A DNA stretch of 6,658 nt from an uncultured bacterium (GTDB lineage Bacteria > Patescibacteriota > Minisyncoccia > Minisyncoccales > JAQTVQ01), in assembly GCA_903839905.1 (NCBI GenBank), contig CAIMDX010000044.1, positions 1-6,658 of the forward strand, read 5' to 3'. Made by a program: the position numbers and the translations under genes. The first letter of the stretch is position 1. Each line of letters starts with the position of its first letter. Shown piece by piece: positions 6,231-6,658 of this stretch. Below the pieces are notes generated by a model. The model was not told the origin of the DNA. It saw only the letters and a program-made list of their open reading frames with translations, and searched no databases.

Positions 6231-6461
6231 ATGAATATATTGCTTGAAATGATATTTTATTTATTGCTGTTTGCTTTGATTTCTTCTTTCCTTTATTTTT
6301 TTATTTCTTTCAGGAAGGCGAAAAATGAAGCGGATAGAAAAGAAGTTGAGGGAAAATTTGCCATTTCCGTGGCTGTTTTATTTTTATGGTACGGTCCATA
6401 TATAATAGCCTTTATCGTCGTTGTTATTCTTCTTGACGCCTTTGGCAAATTTTTCCATTAA
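6231..6461 (+). CDS. Small two-helix membrane protein of unknown function
   Basis: This 76-aa protein has two predicted transmembrane helices, at about 6-26 (MIFYLLLFALISSFLYFFISF) and 46-70, joined by a charged loop FRKAKNEADRKEVEGK. I do not recognise a family. The start is ATG 6231: the in-frame upstream codons back to TTG 6153 cover a promoter (TTGACA/TATAAC) and a leader hairpin, so they are not coding. No Shine-Dalgarno is evident. It is monocistronic, with its own promoter and a terminator whose stem begins at the last base of the stop codon. It could be a membrane protein of the envelope or a toxin-like peptide, but nothing in the sequence decides this. Confidence 0.65.
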   Translation: MNILLEMIFYLLLFALISSFLYFFISFRKAKNEADRKEVEGKFAISVAVLFLWYGPYIIAFIVVVILLDAFGKFFH

Positions 6462-6497
6462 AAACCCTTTCCACTAATTTGGAAAGGGTTTTGTTTT
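6461..6497 (+). terminator. Intrinsic terminator, possibly bidirectional
   Basis: AAAACCCTTTCC (6461-6472) pairs perfectly with GGAAAGGGTTTT (6481-6492) around an 8-nt loop and is followed by GTTTT. The 12-bp stem has A residues on the left and T residues on the right, so it could stop transcription from either side. It overlaps the final base of the preceding stop codon. Confidence 0.88.
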
Positions 6498-6541
6498 AAC
6501 ACTTCTGAAAAGGTAACCCTAGCTCTGCAATCGCACATTTT

Positions 6542-6570
6542 TTGACACCATCTTCTAGATATTGTATATT
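6542..6570 (+). promoter_or_regulatory. Sigma70-type promoter for a gene or RNA beyond the window
   Basis: A perfect -35 TTGACA (6542-6547) and TATATT (6565-6570, 5/6) are 17 nt apart. The predicted transcription start is about 6577. It follows a terminator and points out of the window, so it begins a new transcription unit. Confidence 0.75.
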
Positions 6571-6583
6571 ATGCGAACAAAAA

Positions 6584-6647
6584 TCCCTCTTGTCCGAGGG
6601 GAGCGAATGAATGTCGCTTCCTCGGTCGAGGGGAGCGCTGTTCATTC
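6584..6647 (+). other. Repeat-rich structured leader, or start of an unseen gene
   Basis: CGAGGGGAGCG occurs twice, at 6595-6605 and 6627-6637 (period 32). Between the copies, CCTCGG (6619-6624) pairs back to CCGAGG (6594-6599) and TCGCT (6614-6618) to AGCGA (6602-6606), forming a hairpin with a small bulge; TCCCTC (6584-6589) can instead pair with the first copy, and CCTCG with the second. GGAG (6600-6603) is 7 nt before ATG 6611, which opens a frame running off the window (MSLPRSRGALFIQKLI), so a coding start here is possible; ATG 6607 opens another frame with poor spacing. Nothing recognisable is encoded in the visible part. Confidence 0.35.
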
Positions 6648-6658
6648 AAAAGTTAATA

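Noticed and set aside
6595..6637. CRISPR-like repeat at the window end
   Set aside because: Only two 11-nt copies with a self-complementary spacer; no array and no cas gene in view.

Overview
The window is an AT-rich bacterial segment with compact genes, all on the + strand. The 23S rRNA is strongly divergent from the E. coli type in domains IV and V. Protein genes lack obvious Shine-Dalgarno sequences, and the Mre/PBP2 proteins are short or divergent. Together this suggests Candidatus Patescibacteria (CPR), probably a Parcubacteria-like lineage; this is inference from sequence style, not a database placement. TGA ends mreC and TAG and TAA end other genes, so the standard bacterial code (11) fits and the UGA-recoding Gracilibacteria/Absconditabacteria are unlikely.

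Layout. 1-1131: 3' part of the 23S rRNA, with an expanded stem at 413-461 and substitutions at normally conserved functional sites (helix 69; E. coli 2449/2451). 1171-1285: 5S rRNA, enclosed by a precursor stem. 1286-1632: a 347-nt gap without a gene. It holds the rRNA 3' flank, a strong terminator bracketed by an 18-nt inverted repeat, a third degenerate copy of that arm, and a sigma70-type promoter almost touching the mreC start codon. 1633-4716: an overlapping operon mreC - mreD-like - mrdA (PBP2), the membrane and periplasmic part of the cell-elongation machinery; mreB and rodA are not present. 4717-4909: interleaved stems forming a terminator or possible pseudoknot, then a good promoter for greA. 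4910-5368: greA, followed by a terminator. 5451-5490: a promoter whose -10 lies in a near-perfect palindrome. 5520-6102: a four-helix membrane protein resembling DUF2178, overlapping a small XRE-family regulator. 6114-6154: a terminator whose T-tract runs straight into the -35 of the next promoter. 6231-6461: a 76-aa two-helix membrane protein of unknown function. 6461-6497: terminator. 6542-6658: another strong promoter and a repeat-rich leader for something beyond the window.

How they work together. MreC, MreD and PBP2 are expected to act in one peptidoglycan-synthesis complex and are translationally linked by overlaps. GreA is a separate housekeeping transcription unit that rescues backtracked RNA polymerase. 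The membrane protein and XRE regulator look like an autoregulated two-gene module with its own palindromic operator. I found no CRISPR array, transposase, tRNA or clearly new multi-gene system. The most unusual signals are the 23S substitutions, the leaderless-looking mreC, the palindrome at the membrane protein/XRE unit and the interleaved stems downstream of mrdA.
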